Positions 16,102 through 25,342 of a stretch of DNA of 35,704 nt are shown one piece after another. Numbering within the stretch: position 1 is the first letter of the stretch; each line of letters starts with the position of its first letter. The stretch is from Lachnospiraceae bacterium (GTDB lineage Bacteria; Bacillota; Clostridia; Lachnospirales; Lachnospiraceae). The notes under the pieces are model-generated. The model made no database searches and was not told the DNA's origin. It worked only from the letters and a program-made list of their open reading frames with translations. The translations under genes and the position numbers were made by a program. The stretch spans positions 1-35,704 of the forward strand of contig SVEK01000031.1 of the NCBI GenBank assembly GCA_015057405.1, given 5' to 3'.

Positions 16102-17334
16102 ATGATTAGAATTAGTAAGAAAGTGTTATTGGCATGTGCGTTGTTCGGACTCCTGCTTTTGGCCGGATGTAATGGTAAACAAAATGATTATGATTCGGAT
16201 AAATCAGGGTTTAATATTGTTACAACCTTATATCCGGCATATGATTTTGCGAGAGAAATTGCAGGTGACAAAGTTAATATAACTATGCTGTTAAAACCTG
16301 GCGAAGAGAGCCACTCGTACGACCCTACTCCTCAAGATATTATCAGGATAAAAGAGTGTGATTTGTTTATATATAACGGCGGAGAAAATGAGGAATGGGT
16401 AGACGGAATTGTAGATTCACTTGGTGACGTGCGTGTTATCAGGATGATGGATTGTGTAGACAGACTCTATGAAGAAGAAATTGCTGAGGGCATGTATGTG
16501 CGGGGGGACGGCCATGGACACGGTCATGCGCACACATATGAACATGACATGGAGTCTGAAGACGACCATGCTCATGAGCAAGAGCAAGGTCACGAACCTG
16601 AATATGGCAAGGAACCTGAAGACGACCATGCTCATGAGCAAGAGCAAGGTCACGAACCTGAATATGACAAGGAACCTGAAGACGACCATGCTCATGAGCA
16701 AGAGCAAGGTCACGAACCTGAATATGACAAGGAACCCGAAGACGACCATGCTCATACCCAAGAGCAGGTTCACGATTCAGAAGATGCCGATGAAGTAGTT
16801 ACAAAGGAGTATGACGAACATATATGGGCATCACCTTTGAATGTTGTCAGTATAGCGCAAGTGATTACAGAAGAACTTGTAAAAATTGATTCAGGTAATG
16901 AAGCTTATTATGAAGCTAATTGCAGACAATATACCGATGAACTTATGGAGATTGATAAGTCAATAAGAAATATTGTGGCAAACGGTAAAAGAAAAGAGCT
17001 TATATTTGGTGACCGTTTTCCGGTCAGATACTTTGTTGAGGAATACGGGCTGGATTATTATGCAGCTTTCCCGGGGTGTTCTGCGGAAGCGGAGCCAAGT
17101 GTTGCAACAATTACATTTTTAATTGACAAAGTGAAAGAAGACAAGGTTCCGATAATACTGAAAACGGAATTGAGTAATGACAACATTTCAAAAGTAATTG
17201 CTACAGAGACAGGGACCGATGTAAGAACATTTTATGCTTGTCACAACATTTCAAGACAAGACTATGAGTTGGGTGTAACATATATTGAACAGATGAAAAA
17301 AAATGCAGAAGTATTGGAGGAGGCTCTTAATTAA
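16102..17334 (+). CDS. znuA: Zinc ABC transporter substrate-binding lipoprotein
   Basis: A 410-residue cluster A-I metal-binding protein. The signal peptide ends in a lipobox (LLLLAGC), so the mature protein is tethered to the membrane. The N-lobe begins FNIVTTLYPAYDFAREIAG with metal ligand His in EESHSYDPTPQD. Residues about 134-231 are a His/Glu/Asp-rich loop built of three near-identical 20-residue repeats and a fourth diverged one. The C-lobe follows with DEHIWASP (metal ligand), FGDRFPVRYF and ILKTELSN. The His-rich loop is typical of zinc rather than manganese proteins and probably collects zinc. The ATG at 16102 follows AAGGTAAGG; an upstream extension to 15973 overlaps the Fur gene and lacks homology. 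The stop shares one base with the znuC start. Confidence 0.95.
   Translation: MIRISKKVLLACALFGLLLLAGCNGKQNDYDSDKSGFNIVTTLYPAYDFAREIAGDKVNITMLLKPGEESHSYDPTPQDIIRIKECDLFIYNGGENEEWVDGIVDSLGDVRVIRMMDCVDRLYEEEIAEGMYVRGDGHGHGHAHTYEHDMESEDDHAHEQEQGHEPEYGKEPEDDHAHEQEQGHEPEYDKEPEDDHAHEQEQGHEPEYDKEPEDDHAHTQEQVHDSEDADEVVTKEYDEHIWASPLNVVSIAQVITEELVKIDSGNEAYYEANCRQYTDELMEIDKSIRNIVANGKRKELIFGDRFPVRYFVEEYGLDYYAAFPGCSAEAEPSVATITFLIDKVKEDKVPIILKTELSNDNISKVIATETGTDVRTFYACHNISRQDYELGVTYIEQMKKNAEVLEEALN
16561..16776 (+). repeat. 60-bp tandem repeat coding for a His-rich loop
   Basis: Units 16561-16620, 16621-16680 and 16681-16740 differ at only a couple of positions; a fourth from 16741 diverges after about 15 bases. 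Each encodes 20 residues starting DDHAHEQEQGHEPEY. Such near-identity points to recent slippage or recombination. In-frame length change would alter the number of His residues without breaking the protein. Confidence 0.95.
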
Positions 17335-18056
17335 TGGCATTGATAGAATGTAATAACACAACATTTGGATATAGCGGAGAGATCGTTCTAAGAGATATTA
17401 ATTTTGAACTTAAGGGCGGAGAATATTTGTGTATTGTAGGTGAGAATGGTGCCGGAAAGAGTACGTTAATAAAAGGGCTCTTAAAACTGATTACACCGAT
17501 TGAAGGAAAAGTTTTGTTTGGTGACGGACTTGACGCTAACGAGATTGGCTACCTTCCGCAACAGACTATGATTCAGAAAAATTTTCCGGCAAGCGTAATT
17601 GAAGTAGTAATGTCCGGTTGTATTAACCGGATGGGACTAAGACCGTGGTATTCGAAAAATGATAAGCGGATTGCCCGCGAGAAACTTAGCCTTATGGGAA
17701 TGGCAGAATATGAAAAAAGATGCTATCAGGAATTGTCCGGAGGCCAGCAACAGAGAGTATTGCTTGCAAGGGCATTATGCGCAGCTAAAAAGGTATTGCT
17801 TCTTGATGAACCGGTATCGGGTCTTGACCCTGTTGCAACAGCAGAATTATATGACCTCATAAAAACAATCAACGAAAAAATGGATATGACAATAATTATG
17901 GTGTCACATGATATCCATGCGGCTATGGAATATGCAACACATATTTTACATTTATCACATACCCAATTATTTTTTGGCAGTAAAGGCGAATATATTTCAA
18001 GTAAAGCCGGCAAAGATTTTATTTCAGTCGGCGAATCATCGCATCTTTACGGGTGA
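17334..18056 (+). CDS. znuC: Zinc ABC transporter ATP-binding protein
   Basis: A 240-residue ABC ATPase that powers zinc import. Walker A is GENGAGKSTL, the Q-loop is YLPQQ, the signature LSGGQQQRVLLARAL, Walker B VLLLDEPVSGLDP, and the H-loop SHD. The ATG overlaps the last base of the znuA stop codon (TAATG) with GGAGGAGG just upstream, so the two are translationally coupled. The permease gene follows after 42 bases. Confidence 0.95.
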   Translation: MALIECNNTTFGYSGEIVLRDINFELKGGEYLCIVGENGAGKSTLIKGLLKLITPIEGKVLFGDGLDANEIGYLPQQTMIQKNFPASVIEVVMSGCINRMGLRPWYSKNDKRIAREKLSLMGMAEYEKRCYQELSGGQQQRVLLARALCAAKKVLLLDEPVSGLDPVATAELYDLIKTINEKMDMTIIMVSHDIHAAMEYATHILHLSHTQLFFGSKGEYISSKAGKDFISVGESSHLYG

Positions 18057-18098
18057 TTCATGTAACCGTAACGGGTTTGAAAGGAGAAGTAACAGCAG

Positions 18099-18914
18099 AT
18101 GACTAATATTATCGTGGAATTATTTTCATATGACTTTCTCATTAGGGCAATGATAGTTGGTGCACTTATATCTCTGTGTGCATCATTGCTTGGTGTTAAT
18201 CTGGTTCTTAAGCGTTATTCAATGATAGGTGACGGATTGTCCCATGTGGGTTTTGGAGCAATGGCTGTGGCATCTGCACTTAATATGGCACCTTTGGCAG
18301 TTGCAGTACCTGTATGCGTCATCGCCGCATTTTTACTCCTCAGATTAAGTGAGAACAGCGTTATAAAAGGCGATGCTGCAATTGCAATGGTATCAAGCGG
18401 TGCTCTGGCAATAGGCGTTATGGTTGTTTCCATGACTACAGGCATGAATACTGATATATACAATTATATGTTTGGAAGTATACTGGCATTAGACGTGACG
18501 GATACAATTTTTTGCGTAATTCTTTCGGTAATGGTTATTATTATGTATATATTTTTTTATAACAGAATATTTACCGTTACATTTGATGAGACCTTCGCAA
18601 AAGCTACCGGTACAAGAACCGGAACTTATAATATGATTCTTGCGATTCTGACTGCCGTGACAGTTGTGCTTGGAATGCGTATGATGGGTGCACTGCTTAT
18701 TTCAAGTTTAATTATATTCCCGGGAATGATATCGATGCGTATATGTAAAACATATAAAAAAGTCATTGTAGTATCTGCTATAATATCTGTGGTATGTTTC
18801 TTTACGGGAATGATAGTTTCATATGTCTTTGCTGCCCCGACAGGTGCAAGCATAGTTGTTGTTAATCTTGTGGTATTTCTTATTTCCGGAATTGTAAAAT
18901 TGGTATCGAGATAA
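18099..18914 (+). CDS. znuB: Zinc ABC transporter permease
   Basis: A 271-residue ABC-3 family membrane protein with about eight hydrophobic segments. Family features include SLCASLLGVNLVLKRYSMIGDGLSHVGFGAMA near the N-terminus and MMGALLISSLIIFPGMIS in the second half. It forms the channel for zinc with ZnuC and ZnuA. AAGGAG lies about 11 bases before the ATG. No clear terminator follows. Confidence 0.94.
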   Translation: MTNIIVELFSYDFLIRAMIVGALISLCASLLGVNLVLKRYSMIGDGLSHVGFGAMAVASALNMAPLAVAVPVCVIAAFLLLRLSENSVIKGDAAIAMVSSGALAIGVMVVSMTTGMNTDIYNYMFGSILALDVTDTIFCVILSVMVIIMYIFFYNRIFTVTFDETFAKATGTRTGTYNMILAILTAVTVVLGMRMMGALLISSLIIFPGMISMRICKTYKKVIVVSAIISVVCFFTGMIVSYVFAAPTGASIVVVNLVVFLISGIVKLVSR

Positions 18915-19025
18915 AGGTTTTAATTTCTTGTCCGGTAAGTAAGTGTATGTTGCCTTACATACTGTACTTTAACTCCCGATTATGGTATATTTATATATTA
19001 TAATCGTGCAAAGAGGTGAAGTATT

Positions 19026-19433
19026 ATGACGGAGTACAAAAAGAGCTATCTTGGGTTTGTGATTTGGATAGTGGCGTATTGTGTGTGTTGTTTTTCTGTG
19101 TGCTTTATCGGTATAAATGATGTGCAGATTATTATTGCAATTGTGGATAACTTTACGACAATCAGTTTATTTTTATTGACAGCTATTATATATAAAACAG
19201 AAGCTATATACTGGTATAACGGAACTGAGTTTGAAGAAGCAAGGGAGGCCGGCAGTGAACGAAGAAAGCGATTTGCGGCAGCGCATATGTATCGCTTTGG
19301 TTTGTTTGCGGCGGCTTTTTTAGTATACAGTATTATATCAGTGTTCGTCGGAATTCCGTTTGGGGTGGATATAACGATTGCTTCAGTTGGTATTATTGCT
19401 GTTGCCATAAGCACAGTGAATATAAAATTATGA
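19026..19433 (+). CDS. Small membrane protein of unknown function
   Basis: A 135-residue protein with four predicted membrane segments (about 10-30, 35-57, 92-110 and 113-132). A charged loop of about 35 residues follows the second (YWYNGTEFEEAREAGSERRKR). It resembles unnamed Lachnospiraceae membrane proteins; I do not recognise a named family. AGAGGTGA precedes the ATG and a TATAAT lies at 18999-19004 without a good -35 box. It sits 36 bases before the secreted esterase gene and might be co-transcribed with it. Confidence 0.8.
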   Translation: MTEYKKSYLGFVIWIVAYCVCCFSVCFIGINDVQIIIAIVDNFTTISLFLLTAIIYKTEAIYWYNGTEFEEAREAGSERRKRFAAAHMYRFGLFAAAFLVYSIISVFVGIPFGVDITIASVGIIAVAISTVNIKL

Positions 19434-19469
19434 GTTGATAGTTTATTATCTAAGAGGGGAGAGTTGAGT

Positions 19470-21233
19470 ATGAGATTTAAGAAAATGGGGAACAGATTGA
19501 TTGCAGCATTGGTTATGGGGGCTATGGTGTCTGCAGTTTTTGTTCCGGGGGCTATGTATGCAGCTAAAAAAGTGACTTTGAACAAAACAAAGTGCACGGT
19601 AAAAAAGGGAGAGGTATTTAAGATTAAAGTAAAGAATGGCAATAAGAAGGGTAAAATTAAATGGTCAAGCAACAAGCCTTCCATTGTCAAAATTGCAGCA
19701 AAGTCAACAAACGGTAAAAAAGGTTATGCAAGGTTGAAAGCCTTGAAAAAAGGAAAGGCGACCATAACGGCATTATACACATATGCAGGTAAAAAGAACA
19801 GGTTAAAATGTTCTGTGGTTGTAAAGGTTAATAAATTGAAAGACAAAATATCAGATAAAAATACAGAACAAAATGCACAAACAGTAACAGCAACTCCGGC
19901 AACGTCTCCGACAGCGGTTTTGGCAACGGCAACTCCTGCGCCAACCGCAGAACCGACAGTTACTCCTGTGCCGACAGCAACTCCGATTCCATTTGCGAAT
20001 CTTGTTGAAGTAAGTGACCTTGAGGAGATAAAAACTGCACCGGATATATTTACATACATAGACGGAACTCCGGTAACTGCTGAAAACTGGTCGGGAAGAG
20101 CTGAAGAGATACGTCAGATGTATCAGTACTACATGTACGGAATGTGGCGTGACGGTGAAGGTGAAACTTTAACTTACAGCATAGACGGCAAGAAAATGGA
20201 TATAAATATCGAAACATCAGGTGTCGTTACGGGACAAAAGGAAGGCGCTTCATCTTCATTTAATGTTGAGGTTAATATACCGGAGGGTAACGCTCCTGAA
20301 GGCGGATGGCCTGTTATTATTGCCCTTGGTAGTTTGTCAGAAATGGAGTATGCATTAAGTAACGGATATGCAGTTATTAATTACGATGTGGGACAGGTGT
20401 CAACAGACAGTGCGGAGAGAAAAGGAGCTTTTTATACACTGTATCCGTACAACATGAGCGAATGGCGTGAGCAGACCGGCGTACTTATGGCATGGGCATG
20501 GGGAGCAAGTAAGGTTCTTGATGCACTTAACGGAGGAGCTGCGGCTGATTTTGGAATTAATCCTGAATATGCAATAGTAGGTGGTGTGTCGAGATATGGA
20601 AAGGCTACTGCCATTGCAGGTGCATTTGACACAAGATTTAAGATAGCCCTTCCAACATGCTCAGGAAGCGGCGGAATGGGAGTTTTCAGATACAATCCTG
20701 ATGCACAGGTTACTCAGGAGTATGATGTTTCAAGTCTGGGATATATGTCTAAGGTTACATACAAACAAGGTGATGTTGAAACTATCGGAAGTCTTCAAAG
20801 CAGTGGTGAAGCATTTTGGTTTAACCAGAGATTCCTCGAGTTTAGAAGTATATATAAGCTGCCGTTTGACCAGTATTTCCTGTCAGCATTATTTGCTCAG
20901 GAAGGCAGAACCCTTATGCTGATCGGAGGATTTAATTTTGACGTATGGCAGAATACGCCGGGACTTTGGTACAATTTCCAAAAAGCAAAGCCGGTATTTG
21001 ATATGCTTGGACTCAGCAATAATATTATTATTAACCTTCATGATGCGGCGATGGGACATAATATACTTAATGATGATGTTGTAAAATTGTTTGCATATTG
21101 TAATGAAATGTACAATGGTGTTGATGTAGAAAACTTTGAAATAAGTGATTTGCAGACTACATTATTTGAGCTTGAAGAAACTCCGTCAGGAATTAACAAT
21201 AAAGAAGTGTATGAGGCACAGATTCCGGAATGA
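19470..21233 (+). CDS. Secreted Ig-like/CE15 family glucuronoyl esterase
   Basis: A 587-residue exported protein. Residues 1-32 are a signal peptide. Residues about 34-121 form a lysine-rich Big_2-type Ig-like domain (VTLNKTKCTVKKGEVFKI, IKWSSNKPSIVKI, GKATITALY). Residues 122-175 are a Thr/Pro/Ala linker. Residues 180-555 are an alpha/beta hydrolase with the CE15 signature GGVSRYGK (nucleophile S374), GAFDTRFKIALP, SGSGG, EAFWFNQRF and LPFDQY; the catalytic His is in LHDAAMGH. CE15 enzymes cut the ester between lignin alcohols and methyl-glucuronic acid on xylan. The acid Glu normally found two residues before SGxGG is replaced by Cys397, and the usual Cys before the nucleophile is Val373. 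The ATG at 19470 has GAGGGGAG eight bases upstream; the TTG at 19464 is too close. Confidence 0.88.
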   Translation: MRFKKMGNRLIAALVMGAMVSAVFVPGAMYAAKKVTLNKTKCTVKKGEVFKIKVKNGNKKGKIKWSSNKPSIVKIAAKSTNGKKGYARLKALKKGKATITALYTYAGKKNRLKCSVVVKVNKLKDKISDKNTEQNAQTVTATPATSPTAVLATATPAPTAEPTVTPVPTATPIPFANLVEVSDLEEIKTAPDIFTYIDGTPVTAENWSGRAEEIRQMYQYYMYGMWRDGEGETLTYSIDGKKMDINIETSGVVTGQKEGASSSFNVEVNIPEGNAPEGGWPVIIALGSLSEMEYALSNGYAVINYDVGQVSTDSAERKGAFYTLYPYNMSEWREQTGVLMAWAWGASKVLDALNGGAAADFGINPEYAIVGGVSRYGKATAIAGAFDTRFKIALPTCSGSGGMGVFRYNPDAQVTQEYDVSSLGYMSKVTYKQGDVETIGSLQSSGEAFWFNQRFLEFRSIYKLPFDQYFLSALFAQEGRTLMLIGGFNFDVWQNTPGLWYNFQKAKPVFDMLGLSNNIIINLHDAAMGHNILNDDVVKLFAYCNEMYNGVDVENFEISDLQTTLFELEETPSGINNKEVYEAQIPE

Positions 21234-21242
21234 AATAATCAT

Positions 21243-21294
21243 TGAATGGGTGAAGCCTGAACAGATGAATCCTGAATGGGCGAATCCCTGAATG
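21243..21294 (+). repeat. Imperfect 15-bp tandem repeat upstream of the CotH gene
   Basis: Three units beginning TGAA (21243-21257, 21258-21272, 21273-21288) and a partial fourth: TGAATGGGTGAAGCC, TGAACAGATGAATCC, TGAATGGGCGAATCCC. They lie between the CE15 stop and the CotH start. No promoter was seen in this 119-base gap, so CotH may be co-transcribed with the esterase. Confidence 0.6.
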
Positions 21295-21352
21295 TAATAA
21301 ATTTCTGAACAGATATTGTATAGGCACCGGCTTAAGGAAAGGAGGATATTAT

Positions 21353-24300
21353 ATGGATTGTTGTAAAAAGTTATTAGCAAAAAAAATCCTTGTATTGGTT
21401 TCGATTATAATGACGTTAGGAAGTGTTTTGTTGGGGGTGGGATTTTGTTGTGTTAATGATAATGTTAAAGCAGCTCCAATAGTAATATCCTCTGCGGAAG
21501 AACTGAAAAAAATAGGTATGGATTCAGGATATCCTATGAACGGTGATTATGTACTGAATTCGGATATTGATCTTAGCGGACAGGATTGGATACCTATAGG
21601 AGGAACAGGAAGTACAGACGGCAGGTCTGATTATATTGGTATAAGGGGTGATGCAGACCCTTCCCATGCCAATGTGTTTTCGGGAACATTTGACGGTAAC
21701 GGTCATGTGATATCGGGAATGACGATTAAACTTGACGGGAGTGTTAACGGAGATGTTCGTAACTGTGGTCAGGTGGGGTTATTTAGTATTGTAGGCAGTA
21801 ATACTGCCGGCGATTATGCGTCTGTTACCAACCTGATAATGACTGATGTAAATATTGATGTTGATTTTAGCGATGGATTTGCAGCAGTAGGTTCCCTTGC
21901 CGGAGAACTTAACGGATATGCTTATATTGATAATATCGCCATTGTTAACGGAACGGTAATCGGTAATCCGCGGGGAATATGTGATACCGTAGGAATTGGT
22001 GGTGTTATTGGGGAATGTCGTACAGCAGATTCAGCCATAACCAACAAGTACATTTCAATTACCAATATTTATAACGGTGCAGATGTAGTGGCAAGCGGAA
22101 CAAGAAAGGATTATTGTTACGCCGGTGCAATTGTCGGACGTGTTGCCAAATCTTCCTGTAAGATGATAAGCAAATGTTTAAACGTTGGAAATATATCCTA
22201 TGACGGAGACCCGTCATATGCTGTTTTTTCACCGGAATTAGGCAATGCGGATTTGCTTTTGGGGGTGTCCGATTGTTATTATTTGCAAAATTCTGCCGTG
22301 ATAATGAAAAACGAAGCTGGTATGCGGTCGGCGGCGTCATTACATATGGGTGCTGTTTTGCCGAATTTTTCTGCTGATGTGTGGCAGGCTGTAAAAGGGT
22401 GCTATCCTGTGCCTAAAATGTGTCTCACATCCAAGGCAGCAGGTTTTATATACATGTCGGCTTTGGTTCCGGGGTATGCGTCGGGAGAAAATGAATACGG
22501 GGTTAAGAATCCGATAGAACTTCCGTCAGAAATTAACAAAGAGGTACTGGCATGGAGCAGTAGTAACAGCAATATATTGTATATAAGCGGCAATAAGGCA
22601 GTACCGGTTACTGATAAAATAGGTGCAGATACAGAGGTGACATTAACCGCAACATCGGCTCTCGGATATACCAAGTCGTTTAAGCTGATTATTATTCCTG
22701 ATCAATATATTAAAGCTGGATTTAACAAAAAATATGCGGTGGTTGGGGAACCGATAACTGCAGTTATTGAGAATCCTGTAGAAACAGAGTATCAATATGA
22801 ATGGATGGTTGGAAACAAAGTTGTTAACAACACTACTGACACATATATTCCGACGAAAAATGACTTGGAATCGTTCATATCCGTAAGAGTAAAAGATATT
22901 AATTCTGATATGTCGTGGTTACTGCGGACATATTTGAGTGAACTTCCTGTCGTATACATCAACACTCACGACGGAAAGCCGGTAACAGACACTCATGTTA
23001 CAAAAAATGCATCGATATTAGTTCAGGGTAATAACGAGTTTTCAGACGAAAAATACATGTTTGAAGGTGAAACTACAATAAAGGGACGCGGGAACTCAAC
23101 GTGGAGCAAGGCTGTTGAAATGGGTGTAAAGAAACCGTATAAGATTAAGCTTTCTTCAAAATGTAATTTGCTGGGAATTAGCAGAAAAGGAAAAAATAAA
23201 CATTGGGTTCTTATGGCCAATATGATTGACCACACCAATATGCGTAACGAGGTTACATATGATTTGTCAAGAGAACTGGGTCTTGAAGCGGCTATGGATT
23301 CTACCGGTGTTGTTTTGATTCTTAATGGTGAATATGAGGGAATGTATCAGTTGTGTGAACATATAAGAATCGATAAAAACAGGGTTGATGTTTACAATTG
23401 GGAAGATCTTGCTGAAGACTTGGCGGTTGCAATATGCAGTGAAAACCTTTATCTGAATCTTGAAACTCTTGAGGATGCGTTAAAAGAAGACCTTAGTTTT
23501 ATTACTACGGGATTAATTCAGTATGGTGGCAATGAGTACAAGGTTTCAGATTACTATACGGGTGAGATTCCTGATATAACAGGCGGTTTTCTGTTTGATA
23601 TGGATTTTAGAAGCGGGCCGGGTAGCAGCAAGTATATATCTTCGTGGACTACTTCTAATACTATTCCAATGTATTTTAGTGACCCTGAGTATGCAATAAC
23701 CTGTCCTGAAATGATGGAATATGCTAAAAATTACATTAATGCATTTGAAGGCGCAATTAAGAGCAGGGATTACACATATAATTATGATGGCAAAGATTGT
23801 CATTATAGTGAGCTGTTTGACATAGATTCTCTTGTACAGTACTGGTTTATCTGTGAACTTAGTAATAACTGGGATTCAATGAAAAACAGTACATATCTGT
23901 ACAAGGACATAGACGGAAAAATGTATATGGGGCCTGCCTGGGATTATGACTGGGGTTACGGAAATATATGTATGTACGGAAGTAAGAGTCTTATGAATCT
24001 TAAAGAATGGCATACAGACCTTACCGGAAGAAGAGAAGACGGCGGATTTGCGGAATGCGATTATCAAAAGTATCAGTGGAACAGATATCTTGTTAAAGAC
24101 CCGTATTTTGTATTAAAACTTTATAACCTTTACAGAGCCACCAGACATACTGTGTTTGAAGATTTGATTAAGGATGGCGGTGTAATAGACACTCTTGATA
24201 AAAAATATGCCACTGCGTCAAGGGCCAATGATAAAAAATGGGGATTTTCCTATGATTCATATGACGGATATGCTTTTATTGACGGGGTTAAAACTTATTC

Positions 24301-25270
24301 TACCAGTCAGATGTATGATGATGCGGTAATATCATTCAAAACATTTGTTGAAAGAAGAATCGGATGGTTTGACAGACAGTTTGAGAGTATAGGTACATTG
24401 TATACTTCACTTGGAGGAAAAACTATAGATGACATGCGTTTAGAGGCTTGCGTTAGTTCTTTGGATGGAGGAGTGGACATATATGCCGCTATAAACGAGA
24501 GCAATGTAGCATACGGTGAATTGCTTGTAAACGGAAAATTGATTGCCAATAGTTCTTCAGGAGATTACAAGTGGATGGCAGATGATAATGTGATAAAAGC
24601 AAATATGCCGGAAAATGAACTGATGACAGCCGGTAGTTATAACAGTGTGCAGTTGAACTTATATGCTTCTGATAACAGTTTAATTAAAACAGTGGTTAGT
24701 TTTTGTGATGTTAAGGATGTAGAAGAAAAAGCAACACTTGACGTTTATTTGTTTGTTCCTACCAATCTGCCTCCGGGAGATATACCAAAGCCAACAAAGA
24801 AGCCTGTTGCAACAAGGGTGCCGCAGCAAAATGACGGATTACAGCAGGACGAAGAACCACAGACGACCGGTAAACCTGTCAGTACGACACCGGCTCCGGG
24901 AGGAAACTCTTTGCCGAATGATGCGGTGATTCCGGGCGGAACGGATGGTCTGAGTAACAACCCAAATTCAAATCAGGTTACGTCACCGTCTGATAATAAA
25001 GGCGGGAAGGTTAAGAAAACAAGCATAAAGATAACTATAAAAGGAAAGAAAAACGTAAAGCGCAATAAAAAAATAGTGCTTAAGGCAGTAGTTAAAGGAA
25101 CAACGGCGAAAGTAAAATGGAAGCTTGCCAAGGGTGCCGGAAAATATGTTAAAATCACAAAGAAAACCGGAAAAAGCATAACTTTGAAAGCTAAAAATAA
25201 AGTCGGTAAAGTCACAATAACTGCCAGTTGCAAAGGAAAGAGCCGTAAGTATATTTTTAGGGTGAAATAA
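21353..25270 (+). CDS. Large secreted CotH-kinase family surface protein
   Basis: A 1305-residue exported multidomain protein. A signal peptide covers about residues 1-40. Residues 43-355 resemble GLUG/beta-helix repeats (DYVLNSDIDLSGQDW, FSGTFDGNGHVISGM, VGLFSIVG). About 365-448 are an atrophied Ig domain (LAWSSSNSNILYISGN) and 450-525 another Ig-like domain. About 530-1030 are the CotH domain: RGNSTW (579-584), KKPYKIKL, HWVLMANMIDHTNMRNE, GEYEGMYQLCEHI, GGFLFDMD and GPAWDYDWGYGN (860-871), the metal/ATP site of this atypical kinase fold. A Pro/Thr linker and a lysine-rich Ig-like domain (1222-1305) end the protein. Bacillus CotH phosphorylates spore-coat proteins; secreted clostridial relatives are linked to surface or cellulosome-like structures. 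AAAGGAGG precedes the ATG. Confidence 0.92.
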   Translation: MDCCKKLLAKKILVLVSIIMTLGSVLLGVGFCCVNDNVKAAPIVISSAEELKKIGMDSGYPMNGDYVLNSDIDLSGQDWIPIGGTGSTDGRSDYIGIRGDADPSHANVFSGTFDGNGHVISGMTIKLDGSVNGDVRNCGQVGLFSIVGSNTAGDYASVTNLIMTDVNIDVDFSDGFAAVGSLAGELNGYAYIDNIAIVNGTVIGNPRGICDTVGIGGVIGECRTADSAITNKYISITNIYNGADVVASGTRKDYCYAGAIVGRVAKSSCKMISKCLNVGNISYDGDPSYAVFSPELGNADLLLGVSDCYYLQNSAVIMKNEAGMRSAASLHMGAVLPNFSADVWQAVKGCYPVPKMCLTSKAAGFIYMSALVPGYASGENEYGVKNPIELPSEINKEVLAWSSSNSNILYISGNKAVPVTDKIGADTEVTLTATSALGYTKSFKLIIIPDQYIKAGFNKKYAVVGEPITAVIENPVETEYQYEWMVGNKVVNNTTDTYIPTKNDLESFISVRVKDINSDMSWLLRTYLSELPVVYINTHDGKPVTDTHVTKNASILVQGNNEFSDEKYMFEGETTIKGRGNSTWSKAVEMGVKKPYKIKLSSKCNLLGISRKGKNKHWVLMANMIDHTNMRNEVTYDLSRELGLEAAMDSTGVVLILNGEYEGMYQLCEHIRIDKNRVDVYNWEDLAEDLAVAICSENLYLNLETLEDALKEDLSFITTGLIQYGGNEYKVSDYYTGEIPDITGGFLFDMDFRSGPGSSKYISSWTTSNTIPMYFSDPEYAITCPEMMEYAKNYINAFEGAIKSRDYTYNYDGKDCHYSELFDIDSLVQYWFICELSNNWDSMKNSTYLYKDIDGKMYMGPAWDYDWGYGNICMYGSKSLMNLKEWHTDLTGRREDGGFAECDYQKYQWNRYLVKDPYFVLKLYNLYRATRHTVFEDLIKDGGVIDTLDKKYATASRANDKKWGFSYDSYDGYAFIDGVKTYSTSQMYDDAVISFKTFVERRIGWFDRQFESIGTLYTSLGGKTIDDMRLEACVSSLDGGVDIYAAINESNVAYGELLVNGKLIANSSSGDYKWMADDNVIKANMPENELMTAGSYNSVQLNLYASDNSLIKTVVSFCDVKDVEEKATLDVYLFVPTNLPPGDIPKPTKKPVATRVPQQNDGLQQDEEPQTTGKPVSTTPAPGGNSLPNDAVIPGGTDGLSNNPNSNQVTSPSDNKGGKVKKTSIKITIKGKKNVKRNKKIVLKAVVKGTTAKVKWKLAKGAGKYVKITKKTGKSITLKAKNKVGKVTITASCKGKSRKYIFRVK

Positions 25271-25280
25271 ATGTAATATA

Positions 25281-25309
25281 TTGACATAATATGTTGTGTA
25301 ATATAAAAT
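25281..25309 (+). promoter_or_regulatory. Strong sigma-A promoter for the zinc-ribbon/DUF4234 gene
   Basis: Perfect TTGACA (25281-25286), 17-base spacer, TAAAAT (25304-25309). It lies 34 bases before the ATG at 25343, which has AAGGAGG. Confidence 0.8.
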
Positions 25310-25342
25310 TAAACAGACTAAATAACATAAGGAGGATGTATT

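Noticed and set aside
16561..16776. Regular repeats suggesting a CRISPR array
   Set aside because: The units are contiguous without spacers and in frame with the ZnuA protein.
16417..16798. Long open frames on both strands through the His-rich repeat of znuA
   Set aside because: They arise because the 60-bp repeat lacks stops in several frames; they have no ribosome binding site and no homology.
18915..19025. Terminator after the zinc permease gene
   Set aside because: The only stem (GTATGT/ACATAC) is short, bulged and lacks a T-run.
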